Shown here one piece after another: positions 49,820-60,153 of a stretch of DNA of 64,000 bases. The position numbers and the translations under genes are program-made. Origin of the DNA: Chondrosia reniformis. Lineage: Eukaryota; Porifera; Demospongiae; Chondrillida; Chondrillidae. A model generated the notes under the pieces. That model had not been told where the DNA came from. It did no database searches and saw only the letters and a list, made by a program, of their open reading frames with translations. The DNA is taken from the NCBI GenBank assembly GCA_947172415.1, contig OX359189.1, forward strand, positions 10,120,501 to 10,184,500, in the 5' to 3' direction. The first letter of the stretch is position 1; the number at the start of each line of letters is the position of its first letter.

Positions 49820-50636
49820 ATGGAGAAACATTTAAGAGAAGAATGTCAAAATGTTAATCGTAGCTGTGTTTTTGCTATAGCAGGGTGCACATTTGCTGTA
49901 AGTGGACAACATTTTTATATGTGTTTAAATAGTATGTGTCTACCATTATATACTCTGCAACAAGAAATGCAGCAACAGTTACATTAAAATCAAGAACATA
50001 ATACATATTCTGAAAATCTATAAATAATGGAAAGCGCAATAAAGGTCTCTATAGTTGATGTGATGACCTGGTTCATCAACTGTCAACCATGTTTGTATTC
50101 ACTAGTGAGAGACTCACTAAGGCTTATATACCTTGACTAATTTGTTGAATTTTATATGTCTGAACAGATACATTTTCCTGCAATCATAGGGTAAGGGAGC
50201 AGAGTTAGTGAACCACGAGGAGCAGTGTAATGCAGAACACTTGAGATTGGTACTAAGAGCACAAGTGGACATTGACCAGAGAATGAGAGAGTTTCAACTG
50301 AGAGGAGTCACCACTTCTGCTGCCTCGCCAGATAGGATGGCTCGTTATGACAGTGCCATCACTCACTTGGAGAAGAGAATCACAGAACTGACAGAGCAGA
50401 TGAGCAATCTCTTAGTGGACAACCAACGCATGAAGTCTGAAATCCAATCACGTAATGTGGCCACAGAGGAAGCCATCGGTAAACTACAGCATGCAGTGAA
50501 GGAGCTACAAGACTACTACACAGATCTGGCACTCTCCATCCAGTCGCTCCAAGCTACCAGCTACAATGGTGTCTATGTGTGGAAGATCCCCATCTATGGG
50601 ACAACTAGCTATCTTCCTCAATTTTTCAGACAATAA
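49820..50636 (+). pseudogene. TRAF-like gene fragment (zinc finger, coiled coil, start of MATH)
   Basis: Exon 1 (49820-49901) after an acceptor encodes MEKHLREECQNVNRSCVFAI and AGCTFA, a TRAF-type zinc-finger segment ending in phase 0 at GTAAGT. The second piece (about 50197-50636) encodes HEEQCNAEHLRLVLRAQVD, a heptad-like coiled coil (HLEKRITELTEQMSNLL) and the first MATH residues (YNGVYVWKIPIYG) before a stop. TRAF proteins are adaptors of TNF/Toll-type signalling. RING and most of MATH are missing, so this is a fragment, possibly captured by a foldback element. Confidence 0.7.
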
Positions 50637-50750
50637 ACTCTAGTGTAACTCAATAGAAATATACATGTATACGTAGCTTACAATGTATGGTTTTCATTCT
50701 GTCCAATTCGAAATTAGACGTGATAGAATTAATTAACAATTAAGTTAAAA

Positions 50751-50814
50751 CAAGTAGTTCGAGTTTAAAAACTCGTGGGGCTGCCGCCCCCCGAATTAAC
50801 TCGAACTACTTGGC
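50751..50814. repeat. Structured repeat, copy 2
   Basis: AAGTAGTTCGAGTTTAAAAA ... TTAACTCGAACTACTT forms a long stem with an inner GGGGCTGCCGCCCC hairpin. It is a direct copy of 49217-49283. Confidence 0.65.
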
Positions 50815-52417
50815 CGCCTCGTTGAGATTTAATATATATATTCGTAATACTAACGATTGAGGACGCTTAAGTGTCCTGAACTTTATAAATAACGATGGAA
50901 AAGCTTCGTTAACTAAAGCTTCCTGAACGCCGCCATTTGCAAAAACGATGTATTGACGTATAAATTAAGTGTAACAATAGTTACGTATGAACTCGTATTA
51001 TACATATATCGACGTATAAAATAAGTGTTATAATAGTTGCTTATGAACCCGTATTATATATATAGATATAGAGACTACTACTCTGTATGCAGCAGTTGAG
51101 AATTTCAGTGTGGCTAAAATCTTGTAGCGTTTAATATACCTGATTGTGATTATTTTGGGAGTCATTTGCATACGTGTTTAAATTTGTAACTTGCACTGTG
51201 TAGTACTTGATTGTATTTAAACATGCTTAATATATAACACTCCTTATTCCTATATATACAGTGCAAGTTACAATAATATATATATATATATAATATAATA
51301 TACAGTTGAATCTATCGAATATTCACTATACTGAATGTATTATATTCTCTATTGTAATTGCACTGTATATAAAAGTATACTTATATATATACAGTGCAAG
51401 TTACAATATACTAAGGTAATCTAATATAATATATATAATATAAATAAATAAATAATATAATATAATATAATTAATTCATATGGCTCCAAGAAAGAACCTA
51501 AAAACAAAATGGGCATATCATCATAAAGTTTAGGGTATAAAACTCATTTTAAATTAAGGGATTTTGATTTAGGCCTCCGTTTGTTAGAAAACAGAGGACA
51601 AAGTCTGCATATAAAAGGCCATAGGACTATAGAAAACATATGGGAAATTTATATTGAAACAATGTGTTATATTAATAAAAATTATCAATTTGTCATATAA
51701 CTGTGAAATCAACATATATCATGGTACATGTGTATAAGAAATGTCTGGCGAAGTTTTGCTTAATTAAATGAGTAAAATAATCAAGATACAATGAAGAATT
51801 CAAAGTTACGATTGCGCAAGCTGGTGATGTATTGTGATGTTCTTCTATTGCGTCACCAACACCTTCGTATGTCGCTCGGTACACACATTTTGAGAATCTT
51901 GTGACGTTGCGAAAACGTCACCGCCTCGTTGCTAAAGAAGATCATCCTTTCGAGAACGGCTATGACAAGTCGACGCTCTCCTACGAGAAGGAGCTACCGA
52001 ATAAGAGAGTTGTAGCGAAGGTTAGATAAAGCGTATTTGTATACGTTCATGCTAAGTTTAAGCCAAAAGTGTTGCTATATATATTGATGTAAAGAAATAA
52101 AAGAAATTCGTTTAGACGACCATAGTAAAACTGTGGTACTTTAAGCTCCGTCATCTCTTCTTATGTTTTCTATTACTTATCCATGTGTGTACGTGTGCAG
52201 GAGTGTAATTGGATACGTAGGGGTGGATTTGGATAAATATGCGTGCGTGCAAGCTCATGAGTTGAGTTGAGATGAGTTGAGATAATGAGTTTCACTATAA
52301 TGAGATTCCACTCTATATACAGTGCAAGTAAATTCATGTACACATTCATATATATATATATATATATATTAATTGTCCATGTGTAGGAATAAGGAGTGCT
52401 ATATTAAGCATGTTTAA

Positions 52418-53337
52418 ATACAATCAAGTACTACACAGTGCAAGTTACAAAAATTTACATGGATGCAAGTGACTCCCAAGATAATCACACTGAGGTATAT
52501 AATATAATACGGATGCAAATGACTCCCAAAATAATCACAATCAGGTATATTAAACGCTACAAGACTTTAGCCACACTGAAATTCTCAACTGCTGCATACA
52601 GAGTAGTAGTCTGTACAGATCATATAAGGTTAAACGCATGGCCTTCCAATTACCTTTTCACACCTTAGTATAGACTGAAGATGATGCATCTGCATGCCAT
52701 TATCAGCAAAAATTCCAGTCTCAGGCAGGGGGTCTCAGCCAATAATCACCGCAGATTTGACTTGCCTTGAGTGTGAGCTAGGAGTACCGTTGGTTGCTTG
52801 CATGCATTCACATAAACAACAGGGTGAGAGACAATTTGGTAACTTGCACACAAGGGACATTGTTCATGAAATAAATTAAAGGCCCCAGCCTTTATGTCCC
52901 TTGTGTGCAAGTTACCAAATTGTCTCTCACCCTGTTGTTTATGTGAATGCATGCAAGCAACCAACAGTACTCCTAGCTCACACTCAAGGCAAGTCAAATC
53001 TGCGGTGATTATTGGCTGAGACCCCCTGCCTGAGACTGGAATTTTTGCTGATAATGGCATGCAGATGCATCATCTTCAGTCTATACTAAGGTGTGAAAAG
53101 GTAATTGGAAGGCCATGCGTTTAACCTTATATGATCTGTACAGACTACTACTCTGTATGCAGCAGTTGAGAATTTCAGTGTGGCTAAAGTCTTGTAGCGT
53201 TTAATATACCTGATTGTGATTATTTTGGGAGTCATTTGCATCCGTATTATATTATATACCTCAGTGTGATTATCTTGGGAGTCACTTGCATCCATGTAAA
53301 TTTTTGTAACTTGCACTGTGTAGTACTTGATTGTATT
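52418..53337. mobile_element. Inner palindrome 1, arms of about 443 bp
   Basis: Left arm 52418-52860 and right arm 52894-53337 are almost perfect complements around a 33-bp spacer. The ends read AATACAATCAAGTACTACAC followed by AGTGCAAGTTAC. The near identity of the arms suggests recent origin or ongoing conversion. Confidence 0.9.
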
Positions 53338-53374
53338 ATATATATATATATATAATCAGTATTTTAAACAGTAC

Positions 53375-54042
53375 AAGACTTTAGTCACACTAGTACTGTT
53401 GCAGGCTTTGAAATCCTCAACTACTGCATAGAGAGTAGTAGTTGATACAGATCATCCAATTGCAAGGTAGAACACATGGCCTACCAATTACCTTTTCACA
53501 CCTTAGTATAGACTGAAGATGATGCATCTGCATGCCATATATCAACAAAGGCTCCAGTATTAAAGGGGTCTCAGCTAATAACCACAGCAGATTTGATTTG
53601 CCTTGTGAGGGAGCTAATTAGTAAGAACACCGACGGTTGGTTGCATGCATTGGCATAATCAACAGGGTTAGAGACCATTTTGTAACTTGTACACAAGGGA
53701 CATAAAAGGCCAAGGCCTTTATATACGTATGTGATGTCCCTTGTGTACAAGTTACAAAATGGTCTCTAACCCTGTTGATTATGCGAATGCATGCAACCAA
53801 CCGTCGGTGTTCTTAGCTCCCTCACAAGGCAAATCAAATCTGCTGTGGTTATTAGCTGAGACCCCTTTAATACTGGAGCCTTTGTTGATATATGGCATGC
53901 AAATGTCTATACTAGGGTGTGAAAAGGTAATTGGTAAGCCATGTGTTCTACCTTGCAATTGGATGATCTGTATCAACTACTACTCTCTGTGCAGTAGTTG
54001 AGGATTTCAAAGCCTGCAACAGTACTAGTGTGACTAAAGTCT
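53375..54042. mobile_element. Inner palindrome 2, arms of about 310 bp
   Basis: It is related to inner palindrome 1 but a different subfamily, matching the half element at 48795-49205. The outer end of the left arm is missing; the right side continues to TTGTAACTTGCACTG near 54080. Confidence 0.85.
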
Positions 54043-54928
54043 TAGGGGTCACTTGGATCTCTTTAAATTTGTAACTTGCACTGTATGTGTAGCTAGTACT
54101 TGATTGTAATTTTAATATTGTATAGTCACTTGGCCCTCTTAAATTTGTAACTTGTACTGTGTAGTACTTGATTGTAATATATATATATAAGTACCAAAGT
54201 TTTACTACGGTCGTCTAAACGAATTTATTTTATTTATTTTACATCAATATATAGCAACAATTCTGGCTTAAACTTAACATGAACGTATACAAATACGCTT
54301 TATCTAACCTTCGCTACAACTCGCTTATTCCGTAGCTCCTTCTCGTAGGAGAGCGTCGACTTGTCATAGCCGTTCACGAAAGGATGATCTTCTTTAGCAA
54401 CGAGTCGGTGACGTTTTCGCAACGTCACAAGATTCACTAAATGTTTACGGAGCGACATACGAGAGGTGTTGGTGACGCCCTAGAGAAACATCATAATACA
54501 TCACGAGATTGCGCAATCGTAACCTTGAATTCTTCGTTATATTTTGATTATTTTGCTCATTTAATTAAGCAAAACTTCGCCAGACGTTTCACAGTTATCT
54601 GACCAATTGAAAATTTTTATTAATATAACACATGGTTTCCATATAAATTTCCCATAGGTTTTCTATAGTCCTATGGCATTTTATATGCAGACTTTGTCCT
54701 CCGTTTTCTAACAAACGGAGGCCTAAATAAAAAATCCCTTCAATTTAAAATGAGTTTTATACCCTAAACTTTATGATGATGTGCCCATTTTGTTTCTAGG
54801 TCCTTTCTTGGAGCCATATGAATTATTTAATTACATTATATTATATTATTTATATTAGATTACCTTAATATATTGTAACTTGCACTGTATATATATATTT
54901 ACATTTTAGTCAATGGATAGTTTACTAT

Positions 54929-55156
54929 ATGTGTATTAGGATATCACAAAAAAATCAACAGCCAAGTCAAAGCAGCTCATTTCAAGGAAAGTTAGAGATG
55001 AGCTCCATATATCAAGGAGAAAAAGACCAAGAGATAGGCTTGATTTTACTTGGGCTATTAGAATTAAGTCCAACAGAGGAAGCAATTGATGTCAGTCTTT
55101 TAACTCCGCCTGACCCAAATGATGATGCTATCCACAGTGAGACAAGACAGGAGTAG
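54929..55156 (+). other. Unrecognised 75-codon open frame
   Basis: It contains a Gln/Ser-rich start and an acidic end (ELSPTEEAIDVSLLTPPDPN) before a stop. I do not recognise it; it may be the last exon of a captured gene or chance. Confidence 0.2.
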
Positions 55157-55324
55157 GGTCTCAAGAAAACATACTAACGTAAACTCAAACTATTAACCTA
55201 ACCTACAAATCCCACTTTAAGTTTAATTACACATGCCTATGCATAATTATTAATGTTGAATTTCATCATATTTGCTCTGTCTAACCTCTGAAACAAATGC
55301 TGCAATGTCCTTTGCCGTTTACAC

Positions 55325-55390
55325 TAGTCTCGTACCCAACTTCCGCGGCGTCAGCCATTTTTGCGGAAGTTGGGGCTGGGTACGAGACTA
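55325..55390. mobile_element. 66-bp hairpin element, second member
   Basis: TAGTCTCGTACCCAACTTCC ... GGGGCTGGGTACGAGACTA: the same ends as 43020-43102; the left arm lost 6 bp. The flanks CGTTTACAC and CATTTACAC (55316-55324, 55391-55399) form a 9-bp target duplication with one mismatch. Confidence 0.85.
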
Positions 55391-55799
55391 CATTTACACA
55401 AGGCGGCCATTGTTTTTGACACATGTGACCAATATATTGCGCAATTTTTAGTTTTTGAATAAAGCGCGGAGAGAAGTAAGTTATCTAAGAAAGGTAAGTT
55501 ATTTATGCTTCAAGTTGACTTAATTCATTTCGCATCCCACTGTGATCCCTTCCAACTGCAGGTATTCGTACACAGACCATCTCTGAAAGAAGTAAGCCTT
55601 TATGATCATGTTTAGTAATTCTTTGCGTGCAGGTACTCAAAACATTCGAAATATCATGGTAAGTGTTTATATGTCCTAGATAAAATACCTTGTTCACGAT
55701 TATTTCTTCTTTAGAAAAACAGCTCAAAAGTGAACGAAAACTAACGATTTTTTTACTAACTGAACGTTTTTACTTGTTTTTATTGTAAAGAAATTTAAG

Positions 55800-56062
55800 T
55801 TTTATTTAAAAAACTGAAGTCGAAATTTAATAACTTTACAAACGGATTAAAGACACCTTTACTAGCCGTAAAGATGTCGATCATCTTTACGGTCTTTAAT
55901 GACACCTTTACGGGCTTCGTAAAGTGGTGCTTTAAGCTCTTTACTGTATAACGTAAAGTTGACTTAAAGATTAAAGATGTTGCACCTTTAAGCGCCAACT
56001 TAAAGGTGACGTAAAGATGTCTTTACAGTACCTTTACGTTATCTTTACACATACGTAAAGAC
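55800..56062. repeat. Array of short CTTTA/TAAAG inverted motifs
   Basis: The motif CTTTACG/CGTAAAG or a one-base variant recurs in both orientations about every 10-20 bp, ending beside the truncated Ig2 exon at 56080. No gene is seen; its origin is unknown. Confidence 0.6.
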
Positions 56063-56079
56063 GAATACAAATTACAGTG

Positions 56080-56704
56080 AGATCCAATATTAACAGTAAT
56101 CCTGCCATCTTGTACAATAACTCCATCTTTAGTTATAATAATATTACTACTTACTGGAAATGGATTACCAGTTACAGTTAGAGGAGAAGTGAAGGATGTT
56201 CCTTCTATAACAATCTCGTTTGTAATGGGTGGAGTGATGGATGGAGGAACTATATAGAAAGTGAATCGAATTTATCATCAACTGCAAAAAATTAAGTCTT
56301 ATAAATGTACTTACTTAATACGTTTAAGATAATCTCTGCAGTTTTAGCATGAGGTTCATCTAGAAATTCACATCTCAGTCTACTCCCATTGTGATCTGTG
56401 GTCACTGGTCCAAATAGGATAGCAGCTCCATTAGGTATACTCATGGACATCAGTAAGTTTTGAGCTTCATGAACATCAGCATCATTTAACAAGAGAAAAA
56501 TACTTGATTGACTTGATCCTTCTCTAGTACAGTTAAAAGATAGCCTTTTTCCTCTAAGTACATTTACCTCACCACTTGGAGATATCAACTGACATAGGGT
56601 ATCTATATAGAAGATCATTTAAGCTTCAGCTACTGTGAACAATGTCAGAATAGCTATGCAATACCTGCTACCAGTAGAATGAGCAAGAGACAATACTGCA
56701 TCAT
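56080..56704 (-). pseudogene. Gene M: signal peptide, Ig, and truncated Ig2
   Basis: The signal exon 56665-56704 (MMQYCLLLILLVAG) and Ig exon 56315-56602 (LSFNCTREGSS ... LFGPVTTDHNGSRLRCEF ... AEIILNVL) are intact and in phase. The Ig2 exon starts at 56249 but breaks at about 56080 after ITVNIGS, where the CTTTA/TAAAG array begins. No TM exon follows. It is the better-preserved duplicate of 19370-19660. A short secreted product cannot be excluded. Confidence 0.65.
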
Positions 56705-57566
56705 CTGTTGGTATCCCTTTTACTTATGGATCTAGGATTTAAGATATGAGATCTGAAAATATATATAATATGGCTTAAACCTTTAAACCTAAACCTTTTT
56801 CTGATCAGTGTCTCAGTGAAACGCTATTATTTTCTGCTTACCTTTATTAACATATAAGCTTAAGAGTAATATATAGGAAAAAGGGCATATACGTATATGT
56901 ACATATGTCTTATGTATGTATATACAATTTGCTCACTTACCCAAATTAATACATATTCAAAACCACTATATTAATTAATATACGAAACAAGATATTAAGT
57001 ATATATAATCAATTACACTTTAAGAACTATGTATAGCACTGACTGTACTGAGCATTGGTCTTCTTGCATATTGTAAATAACTTACTAAAATATGGTAGTA
57101 ATTGGTTGTCACTTTTGTAGACCAATCAAGCTTCTTGTCTAATTTAGAAGAGAGTCGGTAAGTAGCTCTCCTAGCGACCTTTAGAAGAAAACTAAACTAG
57201 TCACGAGTTCTATTTAAGCTTGCATTCAATATAGGTTTCAATTAAGGTGCTTCATACATCTATGTGCATGTATTTACTGAGATTGCTAATAATTTGTTTT
57301 GTATTATACATGTACATTGATAGCACAGATCTATATCTCTTATATACACATACTGTAATTGTATGCATATATATGTGAATTGCATGGATTTCATTAATAT
57401 AACTAAGACTAATAATGCAGTATTCAATTAAAAATATATGTGATCCCACAACTGGTACAGGAGTAAAACAATAATCGTAGGTATGACAACAGAGACATTT
57501 AGGATAGGAGTCGAAGAAGTTGCATTACCTGGATCAGGATCTGTAATAAAATTAATTAAAAAATAT
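56705..57566. other. Non-coding duplicate of 19.7-20.4 kb
   Basis: No gene is seen; it is collinear with 19661-20450 with small indels, and lacks the PIF/Harbinger-like element. Confidence 0.5.
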
Positions 57567-57782
57567 TTATGTCACCAGTTCAAAAAATTCAGTCATGCAA
57601 TTCAGTTTACTATAATCACACCAACAAACACTAGCAATCACACTTAAAACATCATGAAGTGAGAAGAATACATTAGCAATAACTGCAGCATGGAAACCAA
57701 ACCAAGGATAGCTGGTTATGACCATTAGTGCTGTAAGGCTATATGCTACCATTGTCAAAGTAGTGTCCCATTCATATCTCAT
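57567..57782 (-). other. Second copy of the hydrophobic frame near gene E
   Basis: The copy contains ITSYPWFGFHAAVIANVFFS and HDVLSVIASVCW, as at 20881-21096. Splice context is not convincing; function unknown. Confidence 0.25.
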
Positions 57783-57904
57783 CCTCTTATTTAATTATAG
57801 GTTCAATAATGAAGTATTTCATGTAAACTAACTCAAATGACAAGTACTGTATACTAAAGTCAGCTTTTTGCGATTTTCTGCATAGAAGTGTTCATGCCAC
57901 TCAC

Positions 57905-58130
57905 CAACCACTGTAATAACAGGATGAGGCATTGGTTGAGGAATCACGGCTACTTCAGGATTTACAGCACATCTGATAGTGGCTCCACTCCACGCCTTAG
58001 TAATGCTAGATAAGGTCAATGTCTCATTGTTGCGGGTAGCTATTGTCCTGTCAGGGAGTGAGCTACTATTGATTCGGTAGCCATTTAAATACCACAGTGG
58101 TATCAATAAGGCAAGCATGTAAATGTAAGA
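57905..58130 (-). pseudogene. Gene E duplicate, 5'-truncated V-like Ig exon
   Basis: The 3' part of the Ig exon (LWYLNGYRINSSSLPD ... WSGATIRCAV ... MPHPVITV) and a good donor (G|GTGAGT at 57905) remain. A deletion removed the acceptor, the first strands and the signal exon, and another small deletion near 58100 shifts the frame. Confidence 0.7.
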
Positions 58131-59091
58131 GTCCCGGATCAGAGTCCGTCCTGGCGTCACTGTCACTCTCTTTACACGGAGAATCTTGGTACATGTCGAA
58201 AACCAGAAATCTATATGTTTGCCGTATATACGTTATTAACATATGCATAATGTCTTTGATCCACCAACTAACGTCTGTGTATGCTTCTGGTTGCCCACTA
58301 TCCACATGTACACTATGATATTTATACAAAACCATTTAAGTTCGTTCGCAATGACAAGTGCAGCCATTGACTAATAAAAAGGCTCTATTATCGTGTTAGT
58401 TTACATAGAAGGCTAGAAAGCTGTGTGGCACCCAAAACATTACAACGCGTGACATTATTATAATATAAACAATGAATATAATTTCTGGTTGCTTGGAAAC
58501 AACTGTAAACCTGTATACTTTATAGAATGCAATCTCAGCTCTAGGGGGAGTATCTTGCATACTTTATAAGGTGAAGTTTATTTAAACTGATCACGAGTCT
58601 TAACTTTATAATTGAATAAACCTTCATAGTCCAATCTGACAACCATATATAGAAAAACAGGGCAGTAGAACCCTAATCTTAAATCCTTGATTCAGAGAAA
58701 GGCATTCTCGCACATTCTTCTTATATGTATTTTGCACACACAGGGACACTGACTGAGTTAGAGGTTTGGTTCATTTGTCTTTCTATCCACTTTGAAAGTT
58801 AATTTACTGAACAGTGCAATTAACTCCCTTAATTATAAGCAAATTCTCTTCTTGCAAAAAATATACTTACATGACATTTTATTCTATTCCACTGTAATAT
58901 AAAAATTGCATGATGGAAGAAGTTTAGTAATTTCAGACACTCATGATCAGCCAAGCTTTTACTTATAAACCTATACTTGAAAAATTGGAACATGCTTGTG
59001 GATCCAAGTATGCTGCAGAACCATGGTCTAAAAAAGAACAGTTAATACATGAACAACAGAAAATAAATGCTTACAGCTAACTATACACCTA
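58131..59091. other. Non-coding duplicate of 21.65-21.79 and 24.7-25.6 kb
   Basis: No gene is seen. At about 58270 the sequence jumps from the equivalent of 21790 to that of about 24690. Confidence 0.5.
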
Positions 59092-59762
59092 CTACAAGAT
59101 CTGTTTTATAACGTTGGTCACTGAAAGCAACAGTGGCACACACCAAGCTGCATGCACAGTAGAAGAACTGTTCATCTCTAAAGATTTATACATATAGAGA
59201 CAATAGTAGTAATGAATTATATACCGTATATAGTTTATCAATATTGATAAACGATATACTAGTAAACTGACCATTCACAATCAACATAGCGAAAGGTTGT
59301 GGTTGATTCACTATCTCTCCATTGTTCACAACACATCTAATAACACTCCCATTCCAAAATGTTGTATATAATGTTAGATAAAATGAGAGGAGACTGAAAT
59401 TCACTTCCAACTGTAGCCACCATTCCATCTGAAAAACTTTTATTAATGAATATAGGATGGTCTATATCATTGGTTAGATACCAAAAAAGCGAAACTTGTT
59501 CTTGATTAAAGAAAGCTGTGCAAATAAACTGATGTTCCCCTCCTTCTGGTACAGTTACATTACTATTTGGATAGTTCGTAAACTCAATCTGGCCTTAGAG
59601 GAGATACAATTGGGATTTTAGCAGTTTAGTGAACAACAATTATAACCTGCAACCAAATTAACTGTTTATACACACTGTATGAATATAATACCTACTTGAT
59701 GACAAGTGATTTGTCAACAAAGCTGATAGCAAAGTGATCATGATTTGCACCCAAATGATCAT
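59092..59762 (-). pseudogene. Gene G duplicate with a 4-bp frameshift
   Basis: Exons 59696-59762 (signal peptide MIIWVQIMITLLSAL), 59272-59593 (V-like Ig) and 59092-59177 (tail MNSSST then VHAAWCVPLLLS) match gene G. A 4-bp insertion near 59367 (TATA) shifts the frame in the Ig exon, and the exon sum (475 nt) is not a multiple of three. Confidence 0.75.
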
Positions 59763-59843
59763 TTTTCCTATCCTGCATTTACAGCATAGAAATACAGATT
59801 TATATGTATTATGAGTAACACCTATAAATAAAAAACCTACTTT

Positions 59844-60059
59844 TCAAATGATCAGCAATGCAGGCAGTGAAAGCAGAACTATAAATAGATACTTTAAAAG
59901 GAACCAGAAAAAATAAATTAAATATGTAAAAACAGCGTATGCATATATATTTTTAACCTTATGCAGAACGGTTAAGACTTGCTCAACTTGCGAAACTAAA
60001 GGAGGCTTTGCTTTCTTCTGGGATCTAAAACCGGAAATATTTCCGGTAATGGCGATCAC
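59844..60059 (-). other. Third copy of the microprotein frame, ATG displaced
   Basis: From ITGNIS onward the frame stays open to the same hydrophobic end (FLLKYLFIVLLSLPALLII), but an extra C puts the original ATG out of frame. This copy argues against strong constraint on the start. Confidence 0.3.
60030..60047. promoter_or_regulatory. 18-bp perfect palindrome ACCGGAAATATTTCCGGT
   Basis: It lies 107-124 bp upstream of the receptor N start codon, at the same place as the slightly shorter palindromes upstream of I and J. It includes paired GGAA/TTCC cores (ETS-like half sites). Confidence 0.35.
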
Positions 60060-60153
60060 GAAGCGTATGCATATTTATTATAAATACGTGCAATATAGTG
60101 AATGTTTCAATAAGTAATTAAAAAGAGTAGAAGATTTCCATGTATCACTTCAA

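Larger units (their letters stand above)
48795..51198. mobile_element. Candidate foldback element carrying a TRAF gene fragment
   Basis: The left end begins CAGTGCAAGTTACAAATTTA and the right end finishes with its exact complement at about 51177-51198. The left arm (48795 to about 49205) and the right arm (about 51070-51198) belong to the foldback family seen at 52418-54042. Between them lie two structured GC-rich repeats and a TRAF-like coding fragment. That the whole is one mobile unit is inference; two separate half-elements are possible. Confidence 0.45.
51391..54888. mobile_element. 3.5-kb nested palindromic element
   Basis: The outer arms, about 51391-52145 and 54188-54888, are reverse complements (with small differences) and end in ACAGTGCAAGTTACAATAT and its complement, flanked by TA on both sides as for Tc1/mariner-type targets. 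Inside sit two further palindromes. No transposase is visible. The inner ends of the outer arms are richer in GC (GTCGACGCTCTCCTACGAGA) and may hold promoter-like sequence. Confidence 0.75.

Noticed and set aside
52438-53316. Open frames in the inner palindrome (for example those containing MQVTKIYMDASDSQDNHTEV)
   Set aside because: The same frame appears twice because the DNA is an inverted repeat; no homology or start context supports it.
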